Shown piece by piece: positions 50,746-60,568 of a stretch of DNA of 64,000 nucleotides. The notes under the pieces were generated by a model. The model had not been told where the DNA came from, did not search any database, and saw only the letters and a list, made by a program, of their open reading frames with translations. The DNA comes from Gemmatimonadota bacterium (GTDB lineage: Bacteria > Latescibacterota > UBA2968 > UBA8231): positions 62,001-126,000 of the forward strand of contig VXML01000079.1 of NCBI GenBank assembly GCA_009841115.1. Reading direction: 5' to 3'. The translations under genes and the position numbers were made by a program. Numbering within the stretch: position 1 is the first letter of the stretch; each line of letters begins with the position of its first letter.

Positions 50746-50780
50746 ATAAAAAGGGCACCTACCCACAAGTAGGTGCCCTT
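50746..50780 (-). terminator. Rho-independent terminator of the lamin-tail gene
   Basis: A perfect 12-pair stem, AAGGGCACCTAC with GTAGGTGCCCTT, loop CCACAA. On the minus strand it runs into TTTTTATC. Confidence 0.85.
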
Positions 50781-50796
50781 TGTTCTGCAATCCGCG

Positions 50797-51471
50797 CTAC
50801 GGATATAGATGCTGTTTTACTGAAGCCCAAGACATCGGTAAAATGTTCGTTCCCATGACGAGCTCGGGCGCTTCGCTCCCATCCGGGAGCAGGTACGCGG
50901 GAATGGATCCCGGCGTACCCAACTCGCTGGCACCCGCATCCCAGCCGCTTTGTTCGGTTGCCGTCGCCCAGCTTTCGGGCTGGTCGCCGGACTGGTCAAA
51001 GGCGATGCGCACCATGGCGCTTTTGCTGGCTGAGTCACCGGCGAAAGGAGCCCCGCGGCCATCGTCGGCCACATCGATGAGTTGGCCCCCAGCCTGCGGG
51101 TCGCCATCGTATAGCTGTAAGAGCAGCTTGGTATTGGGTAGCGAAACGGCGGCGTCAACGCGCTGAGGCTCGACGGCGAGGAGAGAGTTTTTGTGATCGG
51201 CAGCGTAGTTAGCGATGAGAAAGGTCTGTCCGACGGGGATCACCCCAGCGTCGAGAACGAACATCACCTTGTCCTCGTCTCCGCTGCGGTAGGTCAGAGT
51301 CCAGCCGGTCAGATCAATCGCCGCATCGCTGGCGTTGTAGAGTTCGATCCACTCGTCGGCAGTAGATGCCGTACTACCCGACCACATCAACTCGGATATG
51401 ACGACCGGGCCGGGTTGGGCCGTGACAGGTGCGGCGAGAGCACAAAAGATAAAGGCAATAAAAGGACGCAT
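50797..51471 (-). CDS. Secreted lamin-tail domain (LTD) protein
   Basis: A 224-residue exported protein. The start at 51471 has TGGAGG upstream and gives signal peptide MRPFIAFIFCALAAPVTAQ; the longer open frame has no support. The LTD fold is shown by VVISELMWSGS, ADEWIELYNASDAAIDLTGW and GQTFLIANYAAD. Bacterial LTD proteins are usually surface or secreted and are often linked to nucleases, but no catalytic part is seen here. AT-rich DNA upstream (51530-51590) probably holds its promoter. Confidence 0.8.
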   Translation of the reverse strand: MRPFIAFIFCALAAPVTAQPGPVVISELMWSGSTASTADEWIELYNASDAAIDLTGWTLTYRSGDEDKVMFVLDAGVIPVGQTFLIANYAADHKNSLLAVEPQRVDAAVSLPNTKLLLQLYDGDPQAGGQLIDVADDGRGAPFAGDSASKSAMVRIAFDQSGDQPESWATATEQSGWDAGASELGTPGSIPAYLLPDGSEAPELVMGTNILPMSWASVKQHLYP

Positions 51472-51638
51472 GGCAGCCTCCAGGTTAGGGTGAGATGGCA
51501 ATTGCCATGCGCTCAATGCAATATGCGTGCCTATATTTTTTTTACTTTCTATAACATATTGTAAAATATAAAAATACAAAATTCACACTGCGCGTATTAC
51601 CCGTACTCAGTGCGTCTATTCGGCAACAGTTCTGACAC

Positions 51639-53066
51639 CTAGTCGATACAGGGTGCGCGGGCTGTGAGTGCCGCACACAGCTTCTGTTGCAAGCCGCCGA
51701 AACCGCCGTTGCTCATAAAAATCACCAAATCGCCTGGGCGGGCTTCCGCAGCTAAAAAAGCGGCCATTGATTCGACGTCGGGGAGGTAGTGCGCTGGCTT
51801 GCCGGTGGCGCAGAGACGCGCCACTAAGCGCTCGGGCGAGAACGGCTCGTCGTCCCGGGCGCGCTCGGGACGGGGGACTGCGGTTGCGACGAACACACCG
51901 GCCAAGGCGAAGGCTTCGACATAGCGATCCTCAAAGATAGCGCGAGCATTGGTTGCGCTGGCCGGTTCAAAAACCGCGATGAGCCTGCGTCCGGGATGGG
52001 ATCGGCGCAGTCCCTCTAGAGTATGGGCAACCGCAGTGGGATGGTGGGCGAAGTCGTCGATGAGGAGAACGTCGTCAATGAGGCCAAGCTGCTCCTGCCG
52101 GCGCTTGACGCCAGCAAAGTTGGCTAGGGCCGCGCGCAGATCGCCGGCAGTCAGGCCAGCATGAAAACCAGCGGCCAAGCTGGCGAGCGCATTGCAGACA
52201 TTGTAATCGCCGCTCAGCGGCAAGTCGAAAACCCCCACCTTCCGCCCCGATCGGCACAAGGTGAAGCGCGTCCCCTCGGCACTGGCCTGAAGGTTGGTGG
52301 CTCGCCAAAATGCGCCCTCTTCAAGGCCAAAAGTCTCCACCGGTGCCAGCGCGGCGGGGAGGAGTTCGGCGATATTCGGGTCGGTGCCGTTGGCTAGAAT
52401 CAAACCGTTTTGCGGCACCATGTTGACGAGCTGACGGAAGGCCTTGACGATTTCGGCAAGGTCTTGGTAGATGTCGGCGTGGTCGAATTCAATGTTGTTG
52501 ACGATTAGCACCTCGGGTAGGTAGTAGAAAAACTTCGCCCACTTGGCAAAAAAGGCGCTGTCGTATTCATCGCCTTCGACGATGAAGTGCGCGCCTTGAC
52601 CGAGCCGGTAGGAGCGGTCGAAGTTTTGCGGCACCCCGGCGACGAGAAAGGAAGGATCTAAGTCGCAAGCGGTGAAGAGGTGGGCGATGAGCGCGGTAGT
52701 GGTGGTCTTGCCGTGGGTTCCAGTTACCACCACCGAGCGCTTGCCTCGGATGAAGAAATCGCGCAGCACTTCCGGCAGCGACAAGTACGGGATCCGGCGC
52801 GAGAGTACGGCCTCGGCTTCTGGGTTGCCACGCGAGATTGCGTTGCCAATGACGACCAAATCTGGCGTCGGCACTAGGTGATCCGCCGAGAAGCCAGCCC
52901 GTACGTCGATCCCCAAATCCTCAAGCATGGTACTCATCGGCGGATAGACGTGGCTGTCCGACCCGGTGACGCGATATCCCTGCTCGCGCAGCATACCGGC
53001 TAAAGACCCCATAGCTGTGCCGCAAGCGGCGATCAGATGAATGTGGGAACCTGAGGGAAGCTGCAT
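51639..53066 (-). CDS. mpl: UDP-N-acetylmuramate:L-Ala-gamma-D-Glu-mDAP ligase
   Basis: A 475-residue Mur-ligase family enzyme that rejoins recycled murein tripeptide to UDP-MurNAc in the cytoplasm. IHLIAACGTAMGSLAGML is the N-terminal domain start; VVVTGTHGKTTTTALIAHL is the ATP loop; HFIVEGDEYDSAFF and LIVNNIEFDHADIY are Mpl-type blocks that differ from MurC; and IDDFAHHPTAVAHTLEGL is the C-terminal domain motif. VVIGNAISRGNPE is also characteristic of Mpl. With the NamZ-like protein at 16.4 kb it points to murein recycling. Confidence 0.9.
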   Translation of the reverse strand: MQLPSGSHIHLIAACGTAMGSLAGMLREQGYRVTGSDSHVYPPMSTMLEDLGIDVRAGFSADHLVPTPDLVVIGNAISRGNPEAEAVLSRRIPYLSLPEVLRDFFIRGKRSVVVTGTHGKTTTTALIAHLFTACDLDPSFLVAGVPQNFDRSYRLGQGAHFIVEGDEYDSAFFAKWAKFFYYLPEVLIVNNIEFDHADIYQDLAEIVKAFRQLVNMVPQNGLILANGTDPNIAELLPAALAPVETFGLEEGAFWRATNLQASAEGTRFTLCRSGRKVGVFDLPLSGDYNVCNALASLAAGFHAGLTAGDLRAALANFAGVKRRQEQLGLIDDVLLIDDFAHHPTAVAHTLEGLRRSHPGRRLIAVFEPASATNARAIFEDRYVEAFALAGVFVATAVPRPERARDDEPFSPERLVARLCATGKPAHYLPDVESMAAFLAAEARPGDLVIFMSNGGFGGLQQKLCAALTARAPCID

Positions 53067-53176
53067 GTCCGTATATACCGTTGGGGCGATTCAGGTGTCA
53101 AGGGAATCGACCGGTTTGTGTTTAGTAATCGGCGATTGTTTTATTGTGGAAGCGCTTGCTTGCAAGAGAGGAGACC

Positions 53177-54145
53177 ATGGGCCAAAAAAAAGAAGCGTCA
53201 GAGGAGATTTTTCTGTCCCTCGTCATTCCCGTTTTTAACGAAGAGGAAAGCCTGCCTCATCTATGGGTCCAGATCGAGAGTGCTCTGGCGACTGTGGAAT
53301 GGTCTTGGGAGGCCATTTTCGTGGACGACGGGAGCACGGACGGCTCGTTTGCCGTCTTGGGCGAGTTGGCCAAGCAGCATCCGCAGGTGTGCGCCTTGCG
53401 CTTCCGCCGCAACTACCGCAAGGCCGCAGCCCTCGCCGCTGGTTTTAAGCAGGCGCGCGGCCGAGTCATCGTCACCATGGACGCCGACCTGCAAGACGAC
53501 CCCCGTGAAATCCCTCGGCTGCTGGACGAGCTCAACCGCGATTGCGACTTGGTCTCGGGCTGGAAGGCCAAGCGCCGCGACCCTCTGAGCAAGACCCTCC
53601 CCTCCCGTTTGTTCAACTGGATTACCTCGCTGGTCTCCGGGGTGCGCCTGCGCGATTTCAACTGCGGCCTCAAGGCGTATCGGCGCGAAGTAGCCGAAGA
53701 TGTGCTGCCTTATCTCTACGGAGAATTGTATCGGTTTTTGCCCGCCGTTGCCCACTGGATGGGCTATCGAGTCGGCGAGATCCCGGTGCAACACCATCCC
53801 CGCCGCTTCGGCCATTCCAAATTCGGGACCAAGCGGTTGCTGAACGGGTTTTTAGACCTGCTGACCGTGACCTTCGTCGTGCGCTTTATGACCATGCCCA
53901 TGCACGTCTTCGGCAGCTTAGGGCTCATCTCCACGCTTTGCGGATCGGTCATCTGCGCCTATGTGGCCTTGCTGCGCTACGAGCACGGCAACATTCAAAA
54001 CCGCCATCCTCTGCTCATGCTGGGCATTCTGCTGATCATCGTCGGCATTCAGTGCTTCTCCATCGGCTTCTTAGGAGACATGATCGCCAGTATGCACCAG
54101 CGCGGTGGGCGCACCCCGCGCATTGCCGAGCGCTTAAACGGGTGA
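53177..54145 (+). CDS. Glycosyltransferase family 2, ArnC/DPM-like membrane enzyme
   Basis: A 322-residue polyprenyl-phosphate-type glycosyltransferase. SLVIPVFNEEESLPHLW, AIFVDDGSTDGS, RNYRKAAALAAGF and VTMDADLQDDPREIP (DxD) form the catalytic GT-A domain; DFNCGLKAYRREV and HHPRRFGHSKFG follow; two membrane helices lie at about 230-300. The start at 53177 has GAGGAGACC before it. Likely transfers a sugar to undecaprenyl phosphate for envelope glycans. It diverges from mpl and overlaps hisC by 12 bases tail to tail. Confidence 0.9.
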   Translation: MGQKKEASEEIFLSLVIPVFNEEESLPHLWVQIESALATVEWSWEAIFVDDGSTDGSFAVLGELAKQHPQVCALRFRRNYRKAAALAAGFKQARGRVIVTMDADLQDDPREIPRLLDELNRDCDLVSGWKAKRRDPLSKTLPSRLFNWITSLVSGVRLRDFNCGLKAYRREVAEDVLPYLYGELYRFLPAVAHWMGYRVGEIPVQHHPRRFGHSKFGTKRLLNGFLDLLTVTFVVRFMTMPMHVFGSLGLISTLCGSVICAYVALLRYEHGNIQNRHPLLMLGILLIIVGIQCFSIGFLGDMIASMHQRGGRTPRIAERLNG

Positions 54146-55198
54146 CAGTTCTTTTAGGGCCGCTAGCAATGCGGCGATCTCTGCATCCGTGCCCACCGAG
54201 ATCCGCAGGCAATCGGCCAAGCGCGGCGGCGTGGCAAAATAGCGCACCAAGATTCGGCGCTCCTTGAGCTGCGCGTAGAGTTCGGCAGCGGTGTTATTGG
54301 TCCAGCGCTCGCCGAGCCTAGCGAGCACGAAATTCGCCTGCGAATCCCACACGTAAAAACCCAACGCCCGCAGCCCAGCACACAGGTGCGCGCGCGTAGC
54401 GCAGACGCGGGCGGCGTTTGCGTGCATCGCGTCTATATCCTCTATAGCCGCCTCGGCGGCGACCAAGCTCAGCCGATTGAGATTGTAGTGGTCCTTGACC
54501 TTCCACATCCCCTCGATCAGCGCGGCCGGGGCAAAGGCAAAACCAATGCGCATACCGGCAAGGGAAAAAGATTTGGACATGGTGCGCACGACAATGGCGT
54601 TAGGGTGTTGCTCGATGAGCCGAATGCAGCCGCCCTGCGAAAAATCGACATACGCTTCATCCACGACCAAGACGCCGTCAACCCGCGCACAGAGCGCGGC
54701 AACCTCGTCGTAGGGCACAAGGGTACCCGAGGGCGCGTTGGGATTGGCGAGAAAGGTGATGCGGGCTCCGGACACAGCTAGGCCCTCGGGCAGGGAAAAA
54801 TCCTCTCCGAACTCGACCGGAACCGCCTCCGCTCCTTGGATGTCGATCAGCGGCTTGTAGTAGCCGTACGTGGGATGGGGATAGGCGATTTTGTCGCCCT
54901 CGCCGGCGAAGCTGCGGATGATGACGTTGAGCAACTCGTCTGAGCCATTGCCGGCCATAATCTGCTGAGGGGCGATGGCGAATACCTCGCCCAATTTGCG
55001 GCGCAAGGCCCAAGCGTCTGGGTCGGGATAGAGGCGCAGATCAGCGGAGCAGGCCTCGCGCAGCCGCGCTAGCACTAAGGGAGAGGGTGGATAGGGGTTT
55101 TCGTTGGTATTGAGCTTGATGTAGCCCTTTTCGCGGGGCTGTTCGCCAGGGACGTACCCGCGCAGACGGGCGATATTGGGGCGGAACAGATCCGACAC
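54134..55198 (-). CDS. hisC: Histidinol-phosphate aminotransferase
   Basis: A 354-residue class I/II PLP enzyme of histidine synthesis (imidazole-acetol phosphate to histidinol phosphate). YIKLNTNENPYPPSP is the N-terminal signature, GNGSDELLNVIIRSF binds the cofactor phosphate, NPNAPSGTLV is the substrate loop, DEAYVDFSQ has the PLP Asp, and TMSKSFSLAGMRIGF carries the Schiff-base Lys. GTG start, two bases after the relA stop. No other his genes are in the window. Confidence 0.93.
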   Translation of the reverse strand: MSDLFRPNIARLRGYVPGEQPREKGYIKLNTNENPYPPSPLVLARLREACSADLRLYPDPDAWALRRKLGEVFAIAPQQIMAGNGSDELLNVIIRSFAGEGDKIAYPHPTYGYYKPLIDIQGAEAVPVEFGEDFSLPEGLAVSGARITFLANPNAPSGTLVPYDEVAALCARVDGVLVVDEAYVDFSQGGCIRLIEQHPNAIVVRTMSKSFSLAGMRIGFAFAPAALIEGMWKVKDHYNLNRLSLVAAEAAIEDIDAMHANAARVCATRAHLCAGLRALGFYVWDSQANFVLARLGERWTNNTAAELYAQLKERRILVRYFATPPRLADCLRISVGTDAEIAALLAALKELSPV

Positions 55199-55200
55199 GA

Positions 55201-57390
55201 CTAACTGCTCGCAGGCTCATCCACGCGCTGTACTTCCAAAACGCCCTCGATCTGCTCGATTTGGTCTATGGCCTGGCGCAGCTGTTCGTTGTCAACGACG
55301 TCGATCCAAAAGTCCTGTTCGACGATGTGATCATCAGTGAGGGTAGCGGTGTCGCGGATGTTGGAGCCAGCGTCACCGATCGCCTTCGCGATGTCCGCGA
55401 GCAAGTACGTGCGGTCCCAACTACGGGTGCGCAATTGAACGGTAAAGGCCGGCTCGTCTTCCAATTCCCACTCGACCGCGAGCAGGCGGTCCGGCTCTGC
55501 GGAAATCCGGCCAATGTTGGGACAGTCGGTGCGGTGGACCGTAACGCCACGGCCTCGGGTAACTAACCCGACAATCTCGTCGCCCGGGATGGGACCACAG
55601 CACTTGCCAAAGCGGATCATCAGGTTTTGCATCCCCTGGATGCGAATATCTCTGCGGTCCTGGGGTCGGATCGCGCGCCGCATGGGCTTGAGCGGGACTA
55701 TTCGGCTGATAACCTTGCCGATTGACAGGTCCCCGTTGCCGAGAGCCGCGTAGAAGTCCTCGACGGCCCTGAACCCGAACTCCTCAGCCACGGCATCGAG
55801 GTCGGGTGGGTCGGTGGGCCGATAGGACTTTAGTCCCCTGTCGAGCGCCTCCTTGCCAAGGCGCACGTTGTGGTCGTATTGCTCCTCCCGTAGCCAACGG
55901 CGGATGGCTTGGCGAGCCTTGGCGGTCTTGACTTGGTCCAACCAAGCGAGTTTGGGTTTTTGCTGTGGTGCCGTGACGATCTCCACGGTTTCGCCGCTGT
56001 TCAAAGTCGCGCCTAGCGGTACAACTCGATCATTTACTTTGGCCGTCGCGCAGTGTATCCCGATGTCGGTGTGGATGGCAAAGGCGAAATCTATCGGCGT
56101 GGCTCCCTTGGGTAACTGATGTAGATCGCCTCTAGGCGTAAAGACGAATATCTCGTCCGGAGACGCGAGTTCGGTCTTCAGGTTTTCCATGAATTCGACC
56201 GAGTCCCTTGCCTCTTGTTGCCAGTCGATGACTTGGTGTAACCAGCTCATGTGTTGGTTTAAATCACTGGGACTCGTGTCGTTGGATTTGTAGCGCCAGT
56301 GGGCGGCAATGCCGATTTCAGCCGTGTGGTGCATCTCCGTGGTGCGGATTTGCACTTCGACATATTGGCCTTTGGGACCGAACACCGACGTGTGTAGCGA
56401 CTGGTACATGTTGCTCTTGGGTGTCGATATATAATCTTTGAAGCGCCCGGGAATGGCTTTGTAAATGTCGTGGATCAGACCGAGGATATCATAGCATTCG
56501 CGCACGGTACCGGTGATGATGCGTATGGCCAGTAGATCGTAGATTTCCTCAAAGGGTTTACCGCGCGCCTTCATCTTATTGTAGATGCTGTAGAAGTTCT
56601 TGGCACGGCTCGTAAATTCGGCTTTAATGCCATTGTCGTGCAGGCACTCCTCGATTGGGACCTTGAATTCTTTTATATAGTCTTCGCGCTCTTGGCGCGT
56701 CATGGCAACGCTTTCGCGCAACTCTTGGTAAATTTTGGGTTTGAGGAACTTGAGACTTTGATCTTCCAGTTGCCAGCGGATCCGCGCCAACCCAAAGCGG
56801 TGAGCCAGTGGCGCGTACACTTCGAGCGTTTCCCGTGCCGTGCGCTCGCGGGATTGGGGGCTTAGGTGTTGGAGCGTGCGCATGTTGTGCAGGCGGTCGA
56901 CTAGCTTGATGAGGATGACGCGGATGTCCTTGACCGTAGAGAGCAGCATCTTGCGATAGGTCTCAGCCTGGCGCACCTCGCGGCTTTCGTGGGTTATCTG
57001 ATCGATTTTGGTAACTCCGGCGATCAGTTCGGCGATCTCTTCGCCAAATTGTTTGGCAACCTCCTCATGCGTGGCCGGTGTATCCTCAACGACATCGTGC
57101 AACAGTCCGGCTGCAACTGTGGTGTGATCCAAGCCCAATTGGGCGAGCAGCCGAGCCACTTCGACGCAATGGGCGAGAAACGGCTCGCCGGACTTGCGGA
57201 TCTGGCCCTCGTGATACTCCTTGGCGAAGTAGTAGGCGCGGCTGAGTAGTTCAAAATCGGCTTGGTCGTTGCAGGAGGAGACCTCAACCAGCAGCATCTG
57301 TAGCCGCAGTTCGTCGCCCCCCTGCTCGACAAGTTCGTCCAAGTAGGTGTTTGGCAGGTCCACAAGAGATGTGGGAATGGTTTCAGTCAT
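55201..57390 (-). CDS. RelA/SpoT bifunctional (p)ppGpp synthetase/hydrolase
   Basis: A 729-residue stringent-response enzyme. The hydrolase HD motif is in HTTVAAGLLHDVVEDTPATH with HCVEVARLLAQLG upstream, so hydrolysis is likely retained. The synthetase domain includes YDLLAIRIITGTVRECYDIL and YQSLHTSVFGPKGQYVEVQI. TGS domain (EIFVFTPRGDLHQLPKGATP) and a C-terminal ACT domain follow. Full length and ordinary. On the same strand as hisC, two bases apart. Confidence 0.95.
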   Translation of the reverse strand: MTETIPTSLVDLPNTYLDELVEQGGDELRLQMLLVEVSSCNDQADFELLSRAYYFAKEYHEGQIRKSGEPFLAHCVEVARLLAQLGLDHTTVAAGLLHDVVEDTPATHEEVAKQFGEEIAELIAGVTKIDQITHESREVRQAETYRKMLLSTVKDIRVILIKLVDRLHNMRTLQHLSPQSRERTARETLEVYAPLAHRFGLARIRWQLEDQSLKFLKPKIYQELRESVAMTRQEREDYIKEFKVPIEECLHDNGIKAEFTSRAKNFYSIYNKMKARGKPFEEIYDLLAIRIITGTVRECYDILGLIHDIYKAIPGRFKDYISTPKSNMYQSLHTSVFGPKGQYVEVQIRTTEMHHTAEIGIAAHWRYKSNDTSPSDLNQHMSWLHQVIDWQQEARDSVEFMENLKTELASPDEIFVFTPRGDLHQLPKGATPIDFAFAIHTDIGIHCATAKVNDRVVPLGATLNSGETVEIVTAPQQKPKLAWLDQVKTAKARQAIRRWLREEQYDHNVRLGKEALDRGLKSYRPTDPPDLDAVAEEFGFRAVEDFYAALGNGDLSIGKVISRIVPLKPMRRAIRPQDRRDIRIQGMQNLMIRFGKCCGPIPGDEIVGLVTRGRGVTVHRTDCPNIGRISAEPDRLLAVEWELEDEPAFTVQLRTRSWDRTYLLADIAKAIGDAGSNIRDTATLTDDHIVEQDFWIDVVDNEQLRQAIDQIEQIEGVLEVQRVDEPASS

Positions 57391-57660
57391 GGGATCTTTC
57401 GCTATCTATCCGTTCGTCAATATAAACAAGCATAGAGAAAAAAAACAAGGACTGACGTTACACATACTACTACATAATACTACATATAGTGTAACTATTA
57501 ATCATTCGCTCGAAACGGCTATACAAGATATTGGAATAAAATGAAGCATTTTCTGGTAAACACTGTGCCACGTCAGACAAATACATCCAAGCAGAAGTTT
57601 CACGCTCGTTTGCACGCGCGGCAGAAGTTGAATTAAAATGGGAAGAGAAAGGGACGTAGG

Positions 57661-58050
57661 ATGCGGTGGCTAAATGCCAAAAACTCACCGGTGCTGACGC
57701 GAGCGGATAAAATCCTCGCGCTCGTCGTGGGCTTGAGTGCGATCGGGCTGATACTCTACGGCCGCTATACAGCCGAAGCTGGCGGCGTGCTCATCGTCGA
57801 GTTGGCCGGAGACACGCCCGCCACGCATGCCCTCTCCAACTACGGGGTCTTGCCGGTTGTAGGACCTTTGGGCGCGAGCCAGATCGAGATCGGCCCCAAG
57901 GGTGCGCGCGTACTTTCCGCACCCTGCGTCCACAAAATTTGCATGCGGCGGGGCTGGATACAGCGGGCAGGCGACGTGGCCGCGTGCGTGCCCAATGGCC
58001 TAGTGCTGAGGATCGCTGGGGCCGCGCCCATAGACGCGATGATTCACTGA
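57661..58050 (+). CDS. NusG domain II-containing protein
   Basis: A 129-residue membrane-anchored protein. One N-terminal hydrophobic helix (ILALVVGLSAIGLILYG) is followed by a NusG-II type small beta domain ending SAPCVHKICMRRGWIQ...ACVPNGLVLRIAG, where three Cys are conserved in the family. Such genes are usually found next to Gx-transporter genes, as here; the stop overlaps the next start (TGATG). Confidence 0.82.
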   Translation: MRWLNAKNSPVLTRADKILALVVGLSAIGLILYGRYTAEAGGVLIVELAGDTPATHALSNYGVLPVVGPLGASQIEIGPKGARVLSAPCVHKICMRRGWIQRAGDVAACVPNGLVLRIAGAAPIDAMIH

Positions 58051-58574
58051 TGTTTGCGCGCCCTAGAGACGTGGCCCGTTTGGGCCTTATGGCCAGTGCG
58101 GCAATTGTGCTCTTCACCTTTGAATCGCTGGTGCCCAAACCCTTGCCTTGGATGAAGTTGGGACTCGGCAATTTGCCGGTTTTAGTCGCGTTAGTGAGCT
58201 TTGGCGGCGGCCCGGCATTGGCCGTTAGTGCCATCAAGCTCGTAGTCGGCGGCTTGCTCAGCGGGGGATTTGCCGGTCCGGCCTTTGTCATCGGCGGCGG
58301 GGCTGGCTTGGCGAGTTGGCTGGTCATGGTTGCGGTACGCCGCATGGGAGCGCGGCTTTTCAGCGTCGTGGGTCTGAGCATCTGGGGCGCGTTGGCGCAC
58401 CAACTCAGCCAACTCGTTCTCGCCGCTGGCTACATCGGCCACAGCGGTCTATTCGCGCTTTTGCCGTTGGCCTTGTTCAGCGCTCTGATGAGCGGAGGGG
58501 CGATCGGCCTGTTGGCTTGGTGGACCTTGGAACAATTGGCGAAAATAGGCTGGTTGGACCAAAGTCAGGTATAA
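58050..58574 (+). CDS. Gx transporter family protein (heptaprenyl diphosphate synthase component I-like)
   Basis: A 174-residue membrane protein with about five helices, rich in Gly: LFTFESLVPKPLPWMKLGLG, LPVLVALVSFGGGPALAVSA, and KLVVGGLLSGGFAGPAFVIG. This matches the family named Hpre_diP_synt_I/Gx transporter, related to small ECF-type S-components. Start fixed by overlap with the upstream stop. The transported molecule is unknown. Confidence 0.85.
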   Translation: MFARPRDVARLGLMASAAIVLFTFESLVPKPLPWMKLGLGNLPVLVALVSFGGGPALAVSAIKLVVGGLLSGGFAGPAFVIGGGAGLASWLVMVAVRRMGARLFSVVGLSIWGALAHQLSQLVLAAGYIGHSGLFALLPLALFSALMSGGAIGLLAWWTLEQLAKIGWLDQSQV

Positions 58575-58598
58575 ATGTATAGACTTTAGATCGTTTCC

Positions 58599-60554
58599 AT
58601 GGACTTCCCCCAAAAGCCTACTTTGCAGACCGAACCGATCTTCAGTGTCAAAGCGCTGGTGGCGGGCACCCTAGGGTCGCTGTGCATCGCCGTGGGAGCA
58701 CCGTACGGCAACATGGTCATCCGCGGCTCTTACATGTCGATTGATTTCAGCGCCGGGGGTGCCCTGTTCCTTTTCTTTTTGTTGACGGGCTTGTTCAACG
58801 CCTTGCTGACGCGCTTTGCCGCCCCTGTGGCCCTCGGGCGCTGCGAGCTAATCGTCGCGTACATTATGATGCTCACGGCCTCGGCCATCCCCACGATGGG
58901 CCTCAGTGAGTACTGGCTGACGATCATCACCGGTGCCCAGTACTACGCGACCCCGGAAAACGAGTGGGCCTTGCTCATCCTGCCGCACCTTCCCGAGTGG
59001 ATCGCACCGCAGGAGCCCGAGGCGATCAAGTGGTTTTACGAAGGAGCGCCGCGCACCACTGGGGTGCCTTGGGCCGCCTGGAGCGGCCCGCTGTGCTATT
59101 GGGCCATTCTGATTGTAGCCCTGTACTTGGTGATGATCTCGTCTATGGTCATTATGCGCCGCCAGTGGGTAGAGCGGGAGCGGCTAGTTTATCCGCTGGT
59201 GCAAGTGCCTCTAGCCATGGTGCAGAGCGGAGGCCGCGGAGAAGCCCTAGGTCCTTTCTTCAAAAATCCAATCATGTGGGTCGGCTTTGCCCTACCCGTG
59301 CTCGTCAGTAGTCTCAACGCCCTACACGCGTACTTCAACTTCATCCCCGCCATCCAGCTCGTCTCTTCGATTCCGATCCTGCGCAACACCGTCAGCCTGA
59401 TCTTTCGCCTGAGCTTTCCCATGATCGGATTCGCCTATCTGATCAACCTCGACATCGCCTTCAGCCTGTGGTTTTTCAACACCATCGCCAAGCTGATCCG
59501 AGGGGGGCTAGGAGTTTTAGGGGTTGGCAGCACTGAAAAGCTCGTTTACGGCGCTGCTAGCGAGCCGATCCTCGCCCATCAGGGACAGGGCGCGATGATC
59601 GTCCTAGTGGCCTTCGGCCTGTGGGTCGGCCGCGAGCACCTGCGAGACGTGCTGCGCAAGGCATTCCGGGGCGACGACCGCATCGACGACAACAGCGAGA
59701 TGCTCTCCTATCGGACGGCGGTCTTAACTTGGCTCTCCGGCGTCACAGTAATGACCATCTGGCTGTGGCAGTCTGGCTTGCCGCTGTGGGCGGCCTTTTT
59801 GACCCTGATGCTGGCCATCCTTATCTTCGTCGGCCTAACTCGAGTGGTAGTAGAAGGAGGCGTGGCCGCAGCGGTCGGGCCGATGATCTCTCCAACGGTC
59901 CTGGTTTCGGCCGTAGGCTCTTCGGCGATCGGCCCGGCCGGCATAGTCGGCCTCGCATACACATTCGTGTGGGCGGCGGATATCCGCACCTTTGTCATGG
60001 CCTCCTGCGCACACGGTCTCAAGTTGGGTGAGGGACTAGGGCCGCGGCTGCGCCCGCTTTTTTGGTACATACTGCTGGCGATTGTTGTTAGCATCGTCGG
60101 CTCGGTCGCGACGATTTTGTACCTCGCCTACGAATACGGCGGCATCAACCTCAACCCGTGGTTTTTTGGAGGTGGAACTCGTGCCCCTTTTGATTATATT
60201 ACCACCAAGTTAAGCGCACCCACCGAGCCGAATATCGATGGCTGGATTCACACTTTTGTCGGCGGGGGCATCATGGCCCTGCTCATGTGGGCACGCCAGC
60301 GGCTCTTGTGGTGGCCTCTGCATCCCATCGGCTACCCGATTGGTGCTGTATGGCTGATGGACCAGTTGTGGTTTAGCATTGCCATCGCTTGGCTCTTAAA
60401 GTTGTTGGCGATGAAATACGGCGGTCCTGGTCTTTTTCGCCGGGCGCGTCCTTTCTTTTTAGGCCTAATCATAGGCCAGTTTTTCATCGCGGGGCTCTGG
60501 TTGATTATCGACTTTTTTACGGGCATGACCGACAATGTGGTCTTCTGGATCTGA
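58599..60554 (+). CDS. DUF6785/DUF6784-like polytopic membrane protein
   Basis: A 651-residue integral membrane protein with about 14 hydrophobic segments. APYGNMVIRGSYMSIDFSAG near residue 35 and RQWVERERLVYPLVQVPLAM near 190 recall the OPT-like transporter-related proteins annotated DUF6785/DUF6784. A conserved-looking VVVEGGVAAAVGPMISPTVL segment lies near residue 415. The start follows the previous stop by 24 bases, so co-transcription is likely. Transport of peptides or metal complexes is possible but unproven. Confidence 0.75.
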   Translation: MDFPQKPTLQTEPIFSVKALVAGTLGSLCIAVGAPYGNMVIRGSYMSIDFSAGGALFLFFLLTGLFNALLTRFAAPVALGRCELIVAYIMMLTASAIPTMGLSEYWLTIITGAQYYATPENEWALLILPHLPEWIAPQEPEAIKWFYEGAPRTTGVPWAAWSGPLCYWAILIVALYLVMISSMVIMRRQWVERERLVYPLVQVPLAMVQSGGRGEALGPFFKNPIMWVGFALPVLVSSLNALHAYFNFIPAIQLVSSIPILRNTVSLIFRLSFPMIGFAYLINLDIAFSLWFFNTIAKLIRGGLGVLGVGSTEKLVYGAASEPILAHQGQGAMIVLVAFGLWVGREHLRDVLRKAFRGDDRIDDNSEMLSYRTAVLTWLSGVTVMTIWLWQSGLPLWAAFLTLMLAILIFVGLTRVVVEGGVAAAVGPMISPTVLVSAVGSSAIGPAGIVGLAYTFVWAADIRTFVMASCAHGLKLGEGLGPRLRPLFWYILLAIVVSIVGSVATILYLAYEYGGINLNPWFFGGGTRAPFDYITTKLSAPTEPNIDGWIHTFVGGGIMALLMWARQRLLWWPLHPIGYPIGAVWLMDQLWFSIAIAWLLKLLAMKYGGPGLFRRARPFFLGLIIGQFFIAGLWLIIDFFTGMTDNVVFWI

Positions 60555-60568
60555 GAAAGGCACCAACT